A stretch of DNA of 64,000 nucleotides from Planctomycetota bacterium (GTDB lineage: Bacteria; Planctomycetota; PLA2), in assembly GCA_021776785.1 (NCBI GenBank), contig JAJFFF010000047.1, forward strand, positions 1 to 64,000, written 5' to 3'. The notes below the pieces were generated by a model that worked only from the letters and a program-made list of their open reading frames with translations, had not been told where the DNA came from and made no database searches. A program made the position numbers and the translations under genes. Shown piece by piece: positions 18,748 to 28,393 of the stretch (position 1 is its first letter; every line of letters begins with the position of its first letter).

Positions 18748-19599
18748 CTAGCGACCGGTTCCGCGCCCGGTGCCGGTGCCCTTGTGGGTCTTGCCGCCGC
18801 CTGCTGCGGCCCGCGCCGCCAGCATGTCGCGCATCGAGTTCCAATACGGGATGCCGACCGCCCAGACCTTCCCAGCACTGTTGACCCAGTAGCGCTGGTA
18901 CGAACCGTCCTTGTTGCGGTGGACATGACAGGCGCCGTCCTTGCCCTTGCCACCCTTCCACTTGACCTTGACATCGCCCTTCACTTCGCCGGTCGTGTTC
19001 TTGGGCAACATTTCGTCGCTGCGCTGCGGATAGAACTTCGGGTCCTTCTCGACCGGATCTTTGTTCGGATCCTTTTTCGGATCGGGCTTCGGTTCCTGCC
19101 ACAGCAGTTTCGGATTCTTATCGGCGTCGTCTTTTTCCATGCACTTCGTCATGGCTTTCCAAAAGCCGAGCGCCCCGCGCGAGCGATGGACGTACTCCCA
19201 TGAAACACGCCGCCCGACCGCGTCGCCGCCGTGCTTCATGATCGTCCCTGCCGCATCCGCGTACGCATCGAAGAACCCGCGCACGTTTCCGGACGCGGCC
19301 GCCGTCGCCATGCCGCGCGCGTTTCGCATAACGCCGATTGCATGTCCGATGTCGGTCGACGTGCTGGTGTTGCGCACCGCGGCGCCGGCACCAACGATCC
19401 CGGCGTAGTCCGCCACGATTTCGGCGGCGCCCGCCGCGCCGTTGCTCCGCCAGTATTCATAGGCCTTGAGGTAGCCCTGTGCCCAATGCACGCCGTAGAG
19501 TTTCGTCGCCTTGCCCGGCGTGAGGAATCCGGCCTCGTCGGCCAGAGAAGACGCCGGAGCCATACAGCACACAAACGCCGCCAGAGTTAGATATCGCAT
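18748..19599 (-). CDS. Exported protein of unknown function
   Basis: 283 residues. ATG 19599 follows GGGAG by 7 nt and begins a signal peptide (MRYLTLAAFVCCMAPASSLA). The mature part is helical and Gly/Ala-rich up to about residue 160 (ADYAGIVGAGAAVRN, GNVRGFFDAYADAAGTIMKH). It then has a Lys/Asp/Pro linker (EPKPDPKKDPNKDPVEKDP) and a small domain with CHVHRNKDGSYQRYWVNSAG and a Gly/Thr/Lys tail. I recognise no family. Placed alone, facing the ECF fusion. Confidence 0.78.
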   Translation of the reverse strand: MRYLTLAAFVCCMAPASSLADEAGFLTPGKATKLYGVHWAQGYLKAYEYWRSNGAAGAAEIVADYAGIVGAGAAVRNTSTSTDIGHAIGVMRNARGMATAAASGNVRGFFDAYADAAGTIMKHGGDAVGRRVSWEYVHRSRGALGFWKAMTKCMEKDDADKNPKLLWQEPKPDPKKDPNKDPVEKDPKFYPQRSDEMLPKNTTGEVKGDVKVKWKGGKGKDGACHVHRNKDGSYQRYWVNSAGKVWAVGIPYWNSMRDMLAARAAAGGGKTHKGTGTGRGTGR

Positions 19600-19763
19600 G
19601 ATTTTCTCCCGGCCGCCGTTCCTCTGACTGTCCGAGTTCACGCGGCCACATACCTAGTTGCTCGACCACGCCGGACCGAACAAACTGCTCGGTGTTTTCG
19701 GAGCGGCTCCGCGCCGCGCACGTCATTTCGACCGCGTTCGCCAGTCCCGCTTAAACTCGGGGC

Positions 19764-19997
19764 ATGCCCATGACCCTCCGGCCCCTCGCTCAGTTCGACA
19801 CCTTCGCGCTCGCAGGGCTGCTTGTCTCGACACTGGAAGAGGCCGGATTTCACCCCGCCCCCGTGTCGGATGCGGAACATGTCGGCACGGCCGGAGTGGC
19901 GCGCGGGTTCACCGTACGCGTTCCCGCTCCCGAGGTCGATGCGGCCGCGGCGCTCATAAAAGAGCGCGGATTCGGGCAACATCTAATCGCCCACTAA
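19764..19997 (+). CDS. Small DUF2007-like protein
   Basis: 77 residues. The sequence (LAGLLVSTLEEAGFHPAPVS, then FTVRVPAPEVDAAAALIKE) matches the beta-alpha-beta pattern of short DUF2007-type proteins, where a subunit-like fold reads ...SLLEAAGI...V.V...D...A..LL. Their role is poorly known and some are linked to signal transduction. It precedes the beta-helix gene by 75 bp on the same strand. Confidence 0.65.
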   Translation: MPMTLRPLAQFDTFALAGLLVSTLEEAGFHPAPVSDAEHVGTAGVARGFTVRVPAPEVDAAAALIKERGFGQHLIAH

Positions 19998-20072
19998 GCC
20001 GAACGGCACTCGCGCGCAGTTCAGAATTGCATTCCGCGCACGAATCGCCACCATGACGCGCGGAGGATCACC

Positions 20073-21389
20073 ATGCGTTTCGTTTTCGTTGTCTTGTCTC
20101 TCGTTTTGTTCGTGTCCACAGCCCATGCTCGCGACTGGTATGTCTCGACCGAGGGCAAAGGGAAAAAGGGCACACTCCAAAAACCCGCTAAGGACCTGGG
20201 CAACATCGCATCCAGGCTCGCCGCGGGCGATGTCATTCACATTGCGGAAGGCGCGTACGTCGGGCGCGGAAAATGCGGCTCGGACGTGATCACGGTCCCT
20301 GTTCAAATCATCGGCGGCTACAGCAACGACTTCAAGACGCGCGATCCGTGGGGCAAGCACCGAACGATTTTGACCGGCGACAACATGAGCAAAAACTGGG
20401 TGCGCACGCCGCGTATCTTCATCGATCTCATGAAGTACAAGGGCACCGAAATGCCCAACATTGTTGTGGACGGCGTCATCATCGACAACGCCGGTCGCAA
20501 CCGTTACAAGACCGACGCCCAGCAAAGCATCATTCGGATGGCGAACCCCAAGACCGGACAAAATCCGACGCCGGATCAGGGTGGACTTGTCATTCGTGTG
20601 CAGCGCACCGGCACACCGACCGGCGCGTGGAACATTCTTGTGCAAAACTGCGTCGTCGCGAACTGCGCGCCGTCACAAGGCGCGCTCAGCGTGTCCGGCT
20701 ACCGCAAGACCAAGGTCACGATTCGCAACAACATCGTGATCAACAACACGGGCACGGGCCTTCTCGCCGGAACGAAGTATCGCCCGCGCGACAACGAGAA
20801 CAAGGTGCAGTTCTTGATCGAGAACAACACGATCCTATGCACGTGGAAGTTCGATCCGTCCGCCCAGAGTTACTCCGGCAACGCGTTCAAAGCCGACCCC
20901 GACACCATCGTCGTGGCGCGCGGCAACGTGATTGGGTTTAGCGACAAGTACGGCATTCACAACGCGGCCAAAGCCAACATCACGCTGATCGGCAACGTCA
21001 TCGTCGGCAACGTGGAAGCGGACTACTTGGAGTTCGACACGAAAATCGACCTCGAAGACATGGAAGACGAAGCCGAGCACTTGGGCGACGACACCGAGGA
21101 CAACGTCAAAGAAAAGATCAACATTCCCATCGGCAAGGAGTGGGCCACACTCTACGGTTCGCGCGTGTTGGTCGATCGCAACGCCGCCGAAGCCGACATC
21201 AAGGCGCAGAAAACGGCCGCCAACGAGATTCGCGCCATGCTCGGTCTCCCGCTGCAGGCGGGCACCGTGGACGGCCCCGGATCACCCGTGTGGCTCCATC
21301 GAATCTCGATCGACGATGCTATCGCCGCCGGTCAGGGGCGCTACGGCGGAAAGTACGGAAGCGCCAAGCCCGCGTCCGCATCGAAGTAA
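20073..21389 (+). CDS. Secreted right-handed beta-helix protein
   Basis: 438 residues. GGAGG sits 6 nt before the ATG. Signal peptide MRFVFVVLSLVLFVSTAHA. The mature N-terminus (DWYVSTEGKGKKGTLQKPAK) is the usual opening of planctomycete beta-helix proteins, in which a poly-beta motif introduces stacked coils. NNIVINNTGTGLLAG, IENNTILCTWKF and ITLIGNVIVGN are typical coil sequences. The last 100 residues are acidic then non-repetitive. Possibly a carbohydrate-binding or lyase-like surface protein; no catalytic residues identified. Confidence 0.85.
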   Translation: MRFVFVVLSLVLFVSTAHARDWYVSTEGKGKKGTLQKPAKDLGNIASRLAAGDVIHIAEGAYVGRGKCGSDVITVPVQIIGGYSNDFKTRDPWGKHRTILTGDNMSKNWVRTPRIFIDLMKYKGTEMPNIVVDGVIIDNAGRNRYKTDAQQSIIRMANPKTGQNPTPDQGGLVIRVQRTGTPTGAWNILVQNCVVANCAPSQGALSVSGYRKTKVTIRNNIVINNTGTGLLAGTKYRPRDNENKVQFLIENNTILCTWKFDPSAQSYSGNAFKADPDTIVVARGNVIGFSDKYGIHNAAKANITLIGNVIVGNVEADYLEFDTKIDLEDMEDEAEHLGDDTEDNVKEKINIPIGKEWATLYGSRVLVDRNAAEADIKAQKTAANEIRAMLGLPLQAGTVDGPGSPVWLHRISIDDAIAAGQGRYGGKYGSAKPASASK

Positions 21390-21404
21390 CCGCCAGCCAA
21401 AAAG

Positions 21405-21436
21405 AAAGGGCGGCTCCCACCCGGGAACCGCCCCTT
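21405..21436. terminator. Bidirectional terminator
   Basis: GGGCGG-C-TCCC pairs with GGGA-A-CCGCCC (10 bp, one mismatch) and is flanked by A-rich sequence on the left and TTCC on the right. It lies between the convergent beta-helix and HEAT genes. Confidence 0.7.
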
Positions 21437-21453
21437 CCATGTTTCGGTACAGC

Positions 21454-22929
21454 CTAACGACCGAGCAGTCCGTCCCCGCGCGGGGTAAAGCTCTGGGCCG
21501 GGCGATCGCGACGGTACTTGTCCATCAGCGGTCGCGCCTCGACTTCGTACTTCTTGGCGTTGGCCCCCATCGCGAAACCTACAAACCCGGCCACGCCGCG
21601 TTCGATCTCGCCCATTGCCGCTTTGTCGCCTTCGCATTTCTCCGCGACGGTCTTGTAGAACGTGCGGAGCGGCCCAACCCAGAACGCTTTCATGTTGTCG
21701 AGCTTAGCAATCAGCGTCTCGCGCATGAACTTGCCGCTCTTCTCGTCGCCAACACACGCGAGCGTCCAGCAGACGACACCGCGCTTCACGGTGTTGCCAC
21801 CGCCACCGCGACGGCCGCCGGGCAAGCCGATTTTCTTGAGGATCTTCTCGACGCCGCGCGCCGCTTTCTTGTCGCCTTCAAAATAGGCGAGGCCGATCGC
21901 CGGACCGTACGAACCGAATTCGGTCTTGGCACTGCCGCACTTCTTGAGCAACGTGCTGCGCACTTTGGTTTCTTCCATGCCGCACCGACCCGCCGCGCGA
22001 TACATGTGGTTGGCGATGTCCTCGTTTTTCTCTTTCGTCGCCGCTCGCAGCAACGCCGACACGACTTTCTTGTTGCGACTTCCGATGTACTCCAAGCTGA
22101 CGGCAGCGTTGCCGCGCACGTCGTCTTCTTTGTGCGCCAGTAGGCTCGAGATCGGAAGCGCGGCTCCGAACTTTCCGTCAAGCCCCAGCGCCCGGATCAA
22201 AACAACGAGCAAATCTGGGTTCTTGGTGTGCTCCGCAAGCAGCCCCGCGAGGGCCGTGACGCAGTCGCCATCTCTGTCCGCACCAAGCAAGGTCTTCATC
22301 GCGCGGTTGCGGATTTTCTTGTCGGATCCTGTGACCTCGGTCAGGCGTTCGGCGATCCACGCGGCGCGATCGTCGCCGGGGGGCGTCACGTCGCCGGCAT
22401 CGCCACCGCTCGTCGCGTCGTCGCCGGTATCCGCGCCTACTTCGGCCAACGCCTCCTGTGCTTTGGTCATCATGGCGAGCATCGCCTCGATTCCCTTCTC
22501 ACCCGCGCCATGGCTCCAGTAAGGGCGACGTAGCAAAATCGTCTTTCCGTTGGGGTGCACAAAGATGTGTTGGGGCGAGACGATTTCGCCCGCGATGCCC
22601 AGCAGACGCAGCTCGGCATAATCGTCTTTTCCGCTCGCGGGCTTGATCAACATGCAAGCAAACTCGCGCGACTTCTCAATGACGCGGTCGTTTCTGTAGA
22701 TGACTTCGCGCAAGCCCTTGTTCGCGCGCTCCTCGGTCTTTCTTCCGTCCACATACTTGGCGTTGATGCAGATCATCACGATCTTGTTCTCCGCCTTGGC
22801 GGCGGCGAGCGCGGCGTTCATGTCCGGTTTCCACGCGATCCAAGAGCTCTTTTTGGGCTCTTTGGCTTGGGCGACGGATACGACCGTCAGCCCAATCAGG
22901 GAGGCGAGGAAGCAAGTGCGAAAGATCAT
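21454..22929 (-). CDS. Exported cysteine-less thioredoxin-like domain plus HEAT-type repeats
   Basis: 491 residues. ATG 22929 follows GGAG by 8 nt and starts a signal peptide (MIFRTCFLASLIGLTVVSVA). Residues about 30-150 have the thioredoxin-like layout of this window's selenoproteins (WKPDMNAALAAAKAENKIVM, later PQHIFVHPNGK) but the active-site stretch INAKYVDGRKTEE has no Cys. After an acidic Gly linker, residues about 180-491 contain HEAT-like helical repeats (GNAAVSLEYIGSRNKKVVSA). Probably a binding or scaffold protein outside the cytoplasm rather than an oxidoreductase. Confidence 0.8.
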   Translation of the reverse strand: MIFRTCFLASLIGLTVVSVAQAKEPKKSSWIAWKPDMNAALAAAKAENKIVMICINAKYVDGRKTEERANKGLREVIYRNDRVIEKSREFACMLIKPASGKDDYAELRLLGIAGEIVSPQHIFVHPNGKTILLRRPYWSHGAGEKGIEAMLAMMTKAQEALAEVGADTGDDATSGGDAGDVTPPGDDRAAWIAERLTEVTGSDKKIRNRAMKTLLGADRDGDCVTALAGLLAEHTKNPDLLVVLIRALGLDGKFGAALPISSLLAHKEDDVRGNAAVSLEYIGSRNKKVVSALLRAATKEKNEDIANHMYRAAGRCGMEETKVRSTLLKKCGSAKTEFGSYGPAIGLAYFEGDKKAARGVEKILKKIGLPGGRRGGGGNTVKRGVVCWTLACVGDEKSGKFMRETLIAKLDNMKAFWVGPLRTFYKTVAEKCEGDKAAMGEIERGVAGFVGFAMGANAKKYEVEARPLMDKYRRDRPAQSFTPRGDGLLGR

Positions 22930-23033
22930 AGCGAAACTCCCAAACTGGATCCGCCGCCCATGATAGCGCGCCCGTAGAGATTCGTTCCAGACCATCCGCG
23001 AATGGGCGCGGCCGCGTTCGCTATGATTGGGGC

Positions 23034-23885
23034 ATGAATGCGAGCGCTATAGCCCTGGTGCTTTCCGTCGTCGCGCTCGGAGTGGCCGTCTACCCGCGCG
23101 ATGATCCCAAGACAACCGCACGCAAAACGAACCGAGTCGATCGGATCGTCGCCCTCGAACGCCGCGTCGCCGATCTCTCCGCCGAGGTCGCCACGTGGCG
23201 CGCGCGGGCCGATCATGGCGCGCACGAAAACAATCCCTCGCTTCCTTCGCTGCGCGTTGACGGCGAGAACGCAACCGAAGACCGCGGCAACGTTCCCGGC
23301 GATCCGCGTGCGACTCCCGGTAAGAGTGAAAACTCCGCGTTGGCTGCGATCGTCGATGACGCGGTGGACCGCAAGACAAGACAGGTCATGGAAGAGATCC
23401 GGATCAAGGCCAACAAGAAGCCGGACATTGCGGTGTTCGCCAAAATGTTGGAACTCACGCCGGAGCAGCGACGCGAGACCGAGCAAGTGGTCGCGGACGG
23501 ACAACGCCGCGTGCACGAAGCGCTCAACATTCCGACGGCGAGCGGCGCTAACTTGATGGACGAACTCGTCGATATCGTCGCGAAAGGGATCGCGGAGCCG
23601 GGCAAAGACCATGGCCTCGCGCGCTTGTTCGGCAAGATCACGACCGAGAATATTCCGGGCACGAACACGACCTACGCCGCGCAAATCGAGTCCGTCAAGG
23701 CGGAGATGCGATCCACGTTCAGACAGTCCTGGTCCAAGAAACAGTACGAAGAGTACGAGCAGTGGCGTGTCGATCCCACGGAGGTCGCCAACGTGAAAGA
23801 CAGTCCCAACGTCGCGCTCATGCAACGGATCACGGATAGGGCGCGCGAGTTCGGCGCGAAGACGCCGGAGTCGAAGGAACGATGA
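23034..23885 (+). CDS. Membrane-anchored coiled-coil protein
   Basis: 283 residues. An N-terminal anchor (IALVLSVVALGVAVY) leads into a coiled coil (RIVALERRVADLSAEVATWR), a flexible Asn/Glu-rich linker, then a helical domain beginning ELTPEQRRETEQVVADGQRR, a pattern seen in periplasmic Spy/CpxP-like helical domains. The C-terminal part is helical (KAEMRSTFRQSWSKKQYEEY). It resembles the protein at 29752-30447 in layout. The stop overlaps the next start (ATGA), so the two genes form an operon. Confidence 0.75.
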   Translation: MNASAIALVLSVVALGVAVYPRDDPKTTARKTNRVDRIVALERRVADLSAEVATWRARADHGAHENNPSLPSLRVDGENATEDRGNVPGDPRATPGKSENSALAAIVDDAVDRKTRQVMEEIRIKANKKPDIAVFAKMLELTPEQRRETEQVVADGQRRVHEALNIPTASGANLMDELVDIVAKGIAEPGKDHGLARLFGKITTENIPGTNTTYAAQIESVKAEMRSTFRQSWSKKQYEEYEQWRVDPTEVANVKDSPNVALMQRITDRAREFGAKTPESKER

Positions 23886-24163
23886 AAGCGCTCGCTGAAA
23901 TTCAGATCATTCCGATCGGGGTTGGAATCTCGGTGCGCGCCCAGGTCACGCGCGCCCGCGCGGTGATCGCGGAGGCGAATCTCATCGTGGAGGAACACGC
24001 GTACGGCACCAACGTCGAAGGCGAATTGACCGAAATTCTCGCGACGGTCGCGCGCATTCACGAAGTCCTACACGCCGAAGGCACGCCGCGTCTTTCAACG
24101 GCACTCAAGCTGGGCACGCGCATCGACAAGGACGCCACGCTCTCCAGCAAACGCACCCGCTAG
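23882..24163 (+). CDS. MTH1187/YqgV family thiamine-binding-type protein
   Basis: 93 residues. The motif series ALAEIQIIPIG...SVRAQVTRAR...HAYGTNVEGELTEILATVAR fits the MTH1187 family, a ferredoxin-like fold that binds thiamine or a related ligand in structurally known members. Start codon overlaps the stop of the coiled-coil gene by 4 bp. Its own stop overlaps the stop of the convergent GNAT gene (CTAG). Confidence 0.85.
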   Translation: MKALAEIQIIPIGVGISVRAQVTRARAVIAEANLIVEEHAYGTNVEGELTEILATVARIHEVLHAEGTPRLSTALKLGTRIDKDATLSSKRTR

Positions 24164-25053
24164 CGCGGCCGCCACCACTCTGTATGCTCGTCGTGCACGT
24201 CGAAACCGACGGATCGGTAGAGACTCACGGCGTGTTCGTTTTCGGCGCGCACACTCAGCCAGACTTCGTCGATGCCGCGCGCGCGAATCGTGGCCATGCC
24301 CGCCAGCAACAACGTGCGGCCGATCCCGCGTCCGCGAAAGCGGCGATCCACAACCAGGCTATTGATGATGTGCTTGCCCGAAAACTCCTTGGTGTGGCAG
24401 AGCCCGGCGCACGTCCCATCCACGTCCGCCCAATGCATGTGAAACGAAGCCTCTTGCCGCGCCCCGTCGCGCTCGTCGGCGGTTAAGTCCAAATAGTCCG
24501 AGCTACCTTCGTACGCGTCACGGTTGAGCCGGCGCCAGATCTCATCGGCGTGCGGACTCGCCTCGTACGGACGTAGCGTTAGGCCGCGCGGAAGGGTTGG
24601 CTGGTGTGTCACAACCGACGTGGTCATCCAATAGAGACGCTCGTGTACGGAAAAATCCAAACGCGCCACCCAGTCGAGTCCGACTTTCCATTTCCCGGCC
24701 AACTCGGTCCGAATCGTCGTATCCCGCTCCGGATCCTGTTGTTGCGCGTGCGCGAACAAGCGCGTCGCGATTCCGCGGCGGCGATGGTTCGGGTGCACGA
24801 TGATGCGCACCGAACGCAGCTGCGCACCGTCACGCTCGAGCAACGTGGACATCAACACGCCGATGATCCGACCGCCTCTCTCGGCCACCATGAAGTCGCG
24901 TCCGCGCAGGTTGTAGGTTCGGCTCGCGAACCGACGCCACCCGTCTTCGTCCGCAGGGAGCAGCGTCTTGTCGAGCGTCGCACCGGCCGTCAAGCATGCG
25001 GCGACGGCGCCGGCATCCGCGTCTCGATAGCTTCGAATGACCGCGTCGTCCAA
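24160..25053 (-). CDS. Tandem GNAT-fold N-acetyltransferase
   Basis: 297 residues with two GNAT halves. The first carries VRIIVHPNHRRRGIATRLFA, the second SLVVDRRFRGRGIGRTLLLA and ends NEHAVSLYRSVGFDV; both R/Q-x-x-G-x-G/A acetyl-CoA loops are intact. Substrate unknown. The start is a TTG at 25053, three bases after the stop of the upstream beta-helix gene; no ATG or GTG precedes the first GNAT strand. The two genes are therefore probably co-transcribed. Confidence 0.88.
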   Translation of the reverse strand: MDDAVIRSYRDADAGAVAACLTAGATLDKTLLPADEDGWRRFASRTYNLRGRDFMVAERGGRIIGVLMSTLLERDGAQLRSVRIIVHPNHRRRGIATRLFAHAQQQDPERDTTIRTELAGKWKVGLDWVARLDFSVHERLYWMTTSVVTHQPTLPRGLTLRPYEASPHADEIWRRLNRDAYEGSSDYLDLTADERDGARQEASFHMHWADVDGTCAGLCHTKEFSGKHIINSLVVDRRFRGRGIGRTLLLAGMATIRARGIDEVWLSVRAENEHAVSLYRSVGFDVHDEHTEWWRPR

Positions 25054-25056
25054 CGG

Positions 25057-26595
25057 TTATTCCGGCGGCGCGCGATACGTGAGCGTGCGATTCACCCAAG
25101 GAATCACAACGGTCGCGGGTTGCGGAACCGTCGCGTCGTGAAACGTGTTTCCGTCCGCCAGAAACCGCTCCTCATCGCGGGGCGCTAGCTCCACTGTTCC
25201 GTAGACTCGGTTTCCGGTCACGACGAGATCCCCTGTGCGCGGCAACGGTTCCCGCTCCATTAATCGCTCGCACTCGATCAAGTGATTGTCCGCAAACACA
25301 GCGGCGCTCATGCCCGACATCACGCGGCCGGTGCGGGACGGAAACGCGGTCGCATAGCTCTTCACGCCGGAAAAAATGTTGCGCCGGAACGTGAGGTGCG
25401 GATCGATCCGCCCCTGCGACGGGTCGGCGTTGAGGAAGTACGCGTTGAGAAATACGCCGGAGTCGCAATCGATAAACAGGTTGTCTGTCATCTCGATCCA
25501 GGTGCCGCGACGGTGCGTTGTGACGGCGTAACCGCCGGATCCGCTCGCGGCGCAGCCAGCCTTGGCCGCACGCACGCCAAAAAACACATTGTTGGTAACG
25601 CGCACGGGTTCGGCCGCGGTTCCGCCCATCTTCATGTCGATGGTGTTCTCGCCGCACATGAGCTCACCGTTGGGCTCTTGTAGGTACGCCTCTTTCGTAA
25701 ACCCCATGAAGTTGTTGTCCACAATCGTGCCCGCGCCCAGCCCGTAATCCTCGCCTTCGCGGTCGGTGTGTTGGTACGAGTCCGTAAAGTTCAAGATGAC
25801 GTTACTGACGATGCGGTTGTGCGTACACGCCCCGTCGCTCAAGTTGATCGCGACCGTGTCGCCGTGCCCCCAGCTGTCTTTATTAAAGCGCTGCATCACG
25901 CAGCGCTGCACGAGGCAATGGTTCGCGCCGAATCGAATCCTTAGCGGTTGCGCGCCCGTGTTGTGCCAGAGGCAACGATCGATCACGGTTCCGCTTGTCT
26001 CACGCATCAAGCAGGCACTCACACCATCGGCGAACGTCAATCCGTGAAAGTACTGATAGGTCTGGTTCCAAACGCGAAACCCAACGAGTTGCGCCTGACT
26101 CGTGCCGAGCCGCTCCGCAGGATGGGGAGCCTTCAAGATGTCGGCGCCGACAGCCGGTGCATAGGTGACGAGCAACGGTTGCTCCGCCGTGCCCGAATCC
26201 GCGATGTATAAAACGCCCGGCGGCAGCGACCCATTGGAGCGCGTTCGATAATCGCCCGGCAGCAACACGATGACGCGGACACCGTGCTCGGACGGTTTCA
26301 ACACCTCATCCGGCCAACGCTCCAGCGGCTCGATGTCAGGCTGCATGACATACAGATCGGTGCGCGCCCAAAACGCATCGACGTCGCTCAGATAAGGTGG
26401 ATCAATCTCAAACGCCGAGATCCGCCGCGGCGCGACTGCCGGTTCGTCGGGCTCTGGGTCGGGTTCATCCGCAGGTTCTCCAACGGGAGGCGGGTCGTCA
26501 GGGACCCCGACTTCGTTCACGACCGGCGGCGGCGACGACGGACCGCACGCGCCATGCAAAAGTGCGAGAGCGAGAAGAGCCATGACGACACGCAT
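25057..26595 (-). CDS. Exported parallel beta-helix protein
   Basis: 512 residues. From ATG 26595 (alternatives 26604 and 26583) the start MRVVMALLALALLHGACG resembles a lipoprotein or Sec signal. A Pro/Glu/Asp-rich linker follows (VGEPADEPDPEPDEPAVAP). The remaining about 420 residues show beta-helix coils (GTVIDRCLWHNTGAQPLRIR, TVAINLSDGACTHNRIVSN, MTDNLFIDCDSGVFLNAYF). This is the right-handed helix layout of pectate-lyase-like surface proteins. No catalytic site recognised. The GNAT gene follows at 3 nt. Confidence 0.82.
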   Translation of the reverse strand: MRVVMALLALALLHGACGPSSPPPVVNEVGVPDDPPPVGEPADEPDPEPDEPAVAPRRISAFEIDPPYLSDVDAFWARTDLYVMQPDIEPLERWPDEVLKPSEHGVRVIVLLPGDYRTRSNGSLPPGVLYIADSGTAEQPLLVTYAPAVGADILKAPHPAERLGTSQAQLVGFRVWNQTYQYFHGLTFADGVSACLMRETSGTVIDRCLWHNTGAQPLRIRFGANHCLVQRCVMQRFNKDSWGHGDTVAINLSDGACTHNRIVSNVILNFTDSYQHTDREGEDYGLGAGTIVDNNFMGFTKEAYLQEPNGELMCGENTIDMKMGGTAAEPVRVTNNVFFGVRAAKAGCAASGSGGYAVTTHRRGTWIEMTDNLFIDCDSGVFLNAYFLNADPSQGRIDPHLTFRRNIFSGVKSYATAFPSRTGRVMSGMSAAVFADNHLIECERLMEREPLPRTGDLVVTGNRVYGTVELAPRDEERFLADGNTFHDATVPQPATVVIPWVNRTLTYRAPPE

Positions 26596-26795
26596 GGAGT
26601 CCATTCTGAACATCGACCTGTTGCCCTGCAAGGCCATTCGCGGACCGACCGGACGGCGCGGAATTTTGGTGTCGGATCGACGCCACAATTGCGAGGACAC
26701 GGTGCGGAGACGCGATTCGTTCCAACTTAGTTCTGCCAACAAGCGCCATCCACGCGCGCACGCATCGGTCCGCGAGTCCGGCAACGCGCCGACTC

Positions 26796-28304
26796 TCACA
26801 CGCCCTTGGGCACATCGAAGCCGCAGGCACGCAATCGGTGGGCCCACTCATCCGCTCTGAGGCGCGCGCTTTTCGCCACCCGCGACCGCCGCCGCCCGGT
26901 GTCGAGCGCGCGTATGTTTTGGGCGTGCGCCCATCGCTCGCGGAGCGGCGGCGCGACGTCGTCGGGCATCGAATCCAGGACGGCTTCGGCCTCCTCGAGG
27001 TGGACCCACGCCTCGCGAGCCGAGATCATTCGCACGAGCTGGCACGCTGCAACCGCGGCAGCGAATCGGATTCGTGGATCGTTCGACTCCGCCAAGCTGC
27101 GGACCGTTGTGTTGACGCGATACGTACGCCACGCGGAACGCGCCCGCCCATCGTGGGCGTCGGCGAGCCCGGCGGCGCGCAAGTACAGACCCACAAAAAA
27201 CGGTTGCTTAGATTGCACAAGCGGCTTCTCGATCAAAGGGAGGAGCCGGCGTGTGGCGGCGTGATCGTCACGCGACAAAGCGATGCGGACATACGTCACG
27301 GCATCGATAAAACGCGCGGCGTCGGGTCGTCCTGACCAGGTGGCGCAAAGCGTGTCGACACACGCCGGCAAGGACTCAACCCCCATCCACTCGTGCGCGT
27401 TCGTGAGCACCGCTCGGTTGATCACGCCCCACTCTCCCAAATGCGGCCACGCCTCGTGCATGAGACGCAAGGCGTTCGCGCCATCTTGCGGTATCTCGAG
27501 CTGCGTGATCCCCTCCGCGGCCACATAGAGCGCGCGAAACGCGTCGTCGCGATGGGAGTGCAACGCGTGGAGCGCGCGCGCGACGCGATAAGCTTCCGCA
27601 TACCTCCCCACGCGCGCCAGCGTCATCACCATGTTGTGCTCTTTTTGCCGATCGAGTTCGGTCTCGGCAAGACCGCCCACAATGTGGCGGCCAAACACCT
27701 GGCGTTGACGCTCCAACGCCTCGTCGAGATGCCCGCGCTCGAATGCGAGGTAGGCGCGCGACTGCTCCAACTCGATGTGAAGCTGAGGGTCGTCGCAGAG
27801 ACGAGCGATCTGACCCGCGGCGCGGGCGAGATGGTCGCCGAGATCGAGGCGCCCCTCCTCCAGCGTCGCCTCCAGTTCTTTGATGATGCGCGCAAAGATC
27901 GGCCGCGTTCGCGCGTTGAGCTTGGAACGGATGTGTTCGTATCGCTGCAGTTGCGCGTTGAGTTCACGCAGCACGCTCGCGTGGCCGCGCCCGGCCAGCG
28001 AACCAAGCTTGAGGCGGGACACGCGCTCCATCGCTTGCACGAGCTCAAGCAACTCCCCCGCCGTCCGGGCGGTCGCTCCCGTGATGTCGGTCAGATACGC
28101 CTCGCCTTCCCCCGCCAACAACCAAGCGGGGTTGACGCCAAAGTGCCGCACGAGCTCGGAACAAAACGCGGCGGGAATGCGTCGATCCTTGGCGTATCGA
28201 CTCACGCTACTTTGCGGAACACCCGTGCGGCGCGCAACTTTCGCTTGGCCGTGGTCATGAATCACGCGCGCCACGCGCGTCCTCAGGCTCTCGGTTTCTC
28301 GCAT
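26796..28304 (-). CDS. XRE-type transcriptional regulator with long helical-repeat tail
   Basis: 502 residues from ATG 28304. Residues about 5-65 form a Cro/CI-like HTH (RVARVIHDHGQAKVARRTGV, then PQSSVSRYAKDRRIPAAFCS) followed by NPAWLLAGEG, a phrase typical of phage-repressor-like HTH domains. The rest is helical, TPR-like (LDEALERQRQVFGRHIVGGL, RVGRYAEAYRVARALHALHS), similar in plan to quorum-sensing RNPP-type or tetratricopeptide-bearing regulators. It is divergent from the LRR gene with 89 bp between starts, so it may control that gene and itself. Confidence 0.85.
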   Translation of the reverse strand: MRETESLRTRVARVIHDHGQAKVARRTGVPQSSVSRYAKDRRIPAAFCSELVRHFGVNPAWLLAGEGEAYLTDITGATARTAGELLELVQAMERVSRLKLGSLAGRGHASVLRELNAQLQRYEHIRSKLNARTRPIFARIIKELEATLEEGRLDLGDHLARAAGQIARLCDDPQLHIELEQSRAYLAFERGHLDEALERQRQVFGRHIVGGLAETELDRQKEHNMVMTLARVGRYAEAYRVARALHALHSHRDDAFRALYVAAEGITQLEIPQDGANALRLMHEAWPHLGEWGVINRAVLTNAHEWMGVESLPACVDTLCATWSGRPDAARFIDAVTYVRIALSRDDHAATRRLLPLIEKPLVQSKQPFFVGLYLRAAGLADAHDGRARSAWRTYRVNTTVRSLAESNDPRIRFAAAVAACQLVRMISAREAWVHLEEAEAVLDSMPDDVAPPLRERWAHAQNIRALDTGRRRSRVAKSARLRADEWAHRLRACGFDVPKGV

Positions 28305-28393
28305 TGGGATCCCATTCGGCTTGCTATGCGTTTTAGCATTATATTTTTCACCGTCGCGAGCCATTCTCATGCTAATTGCGTTTGGAGCGGTGT
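28305..28393. promoter_or_regulatory. Divergent intergenic region with TTAGCAT inverted repeat
   Basis: This short region is AT-rich compared with the window (ATTATATTTTT at 28339-28349). TTAGCAT (28333-28339) and ATGCTAA (28369-28375) are perfect inverted half-sites 36 bp apart. They are good candidates for an operator of the divergent XRE regulator. No firm -35/-10 pair assigned. Confidence 0.4.

Noticed and set aside
17989..19203. 404-codon plus-strand frame over the end of the ECF fusion and into the next gene
   Set aside because: Spans two real genes in the wrong frame and contains no known motif.
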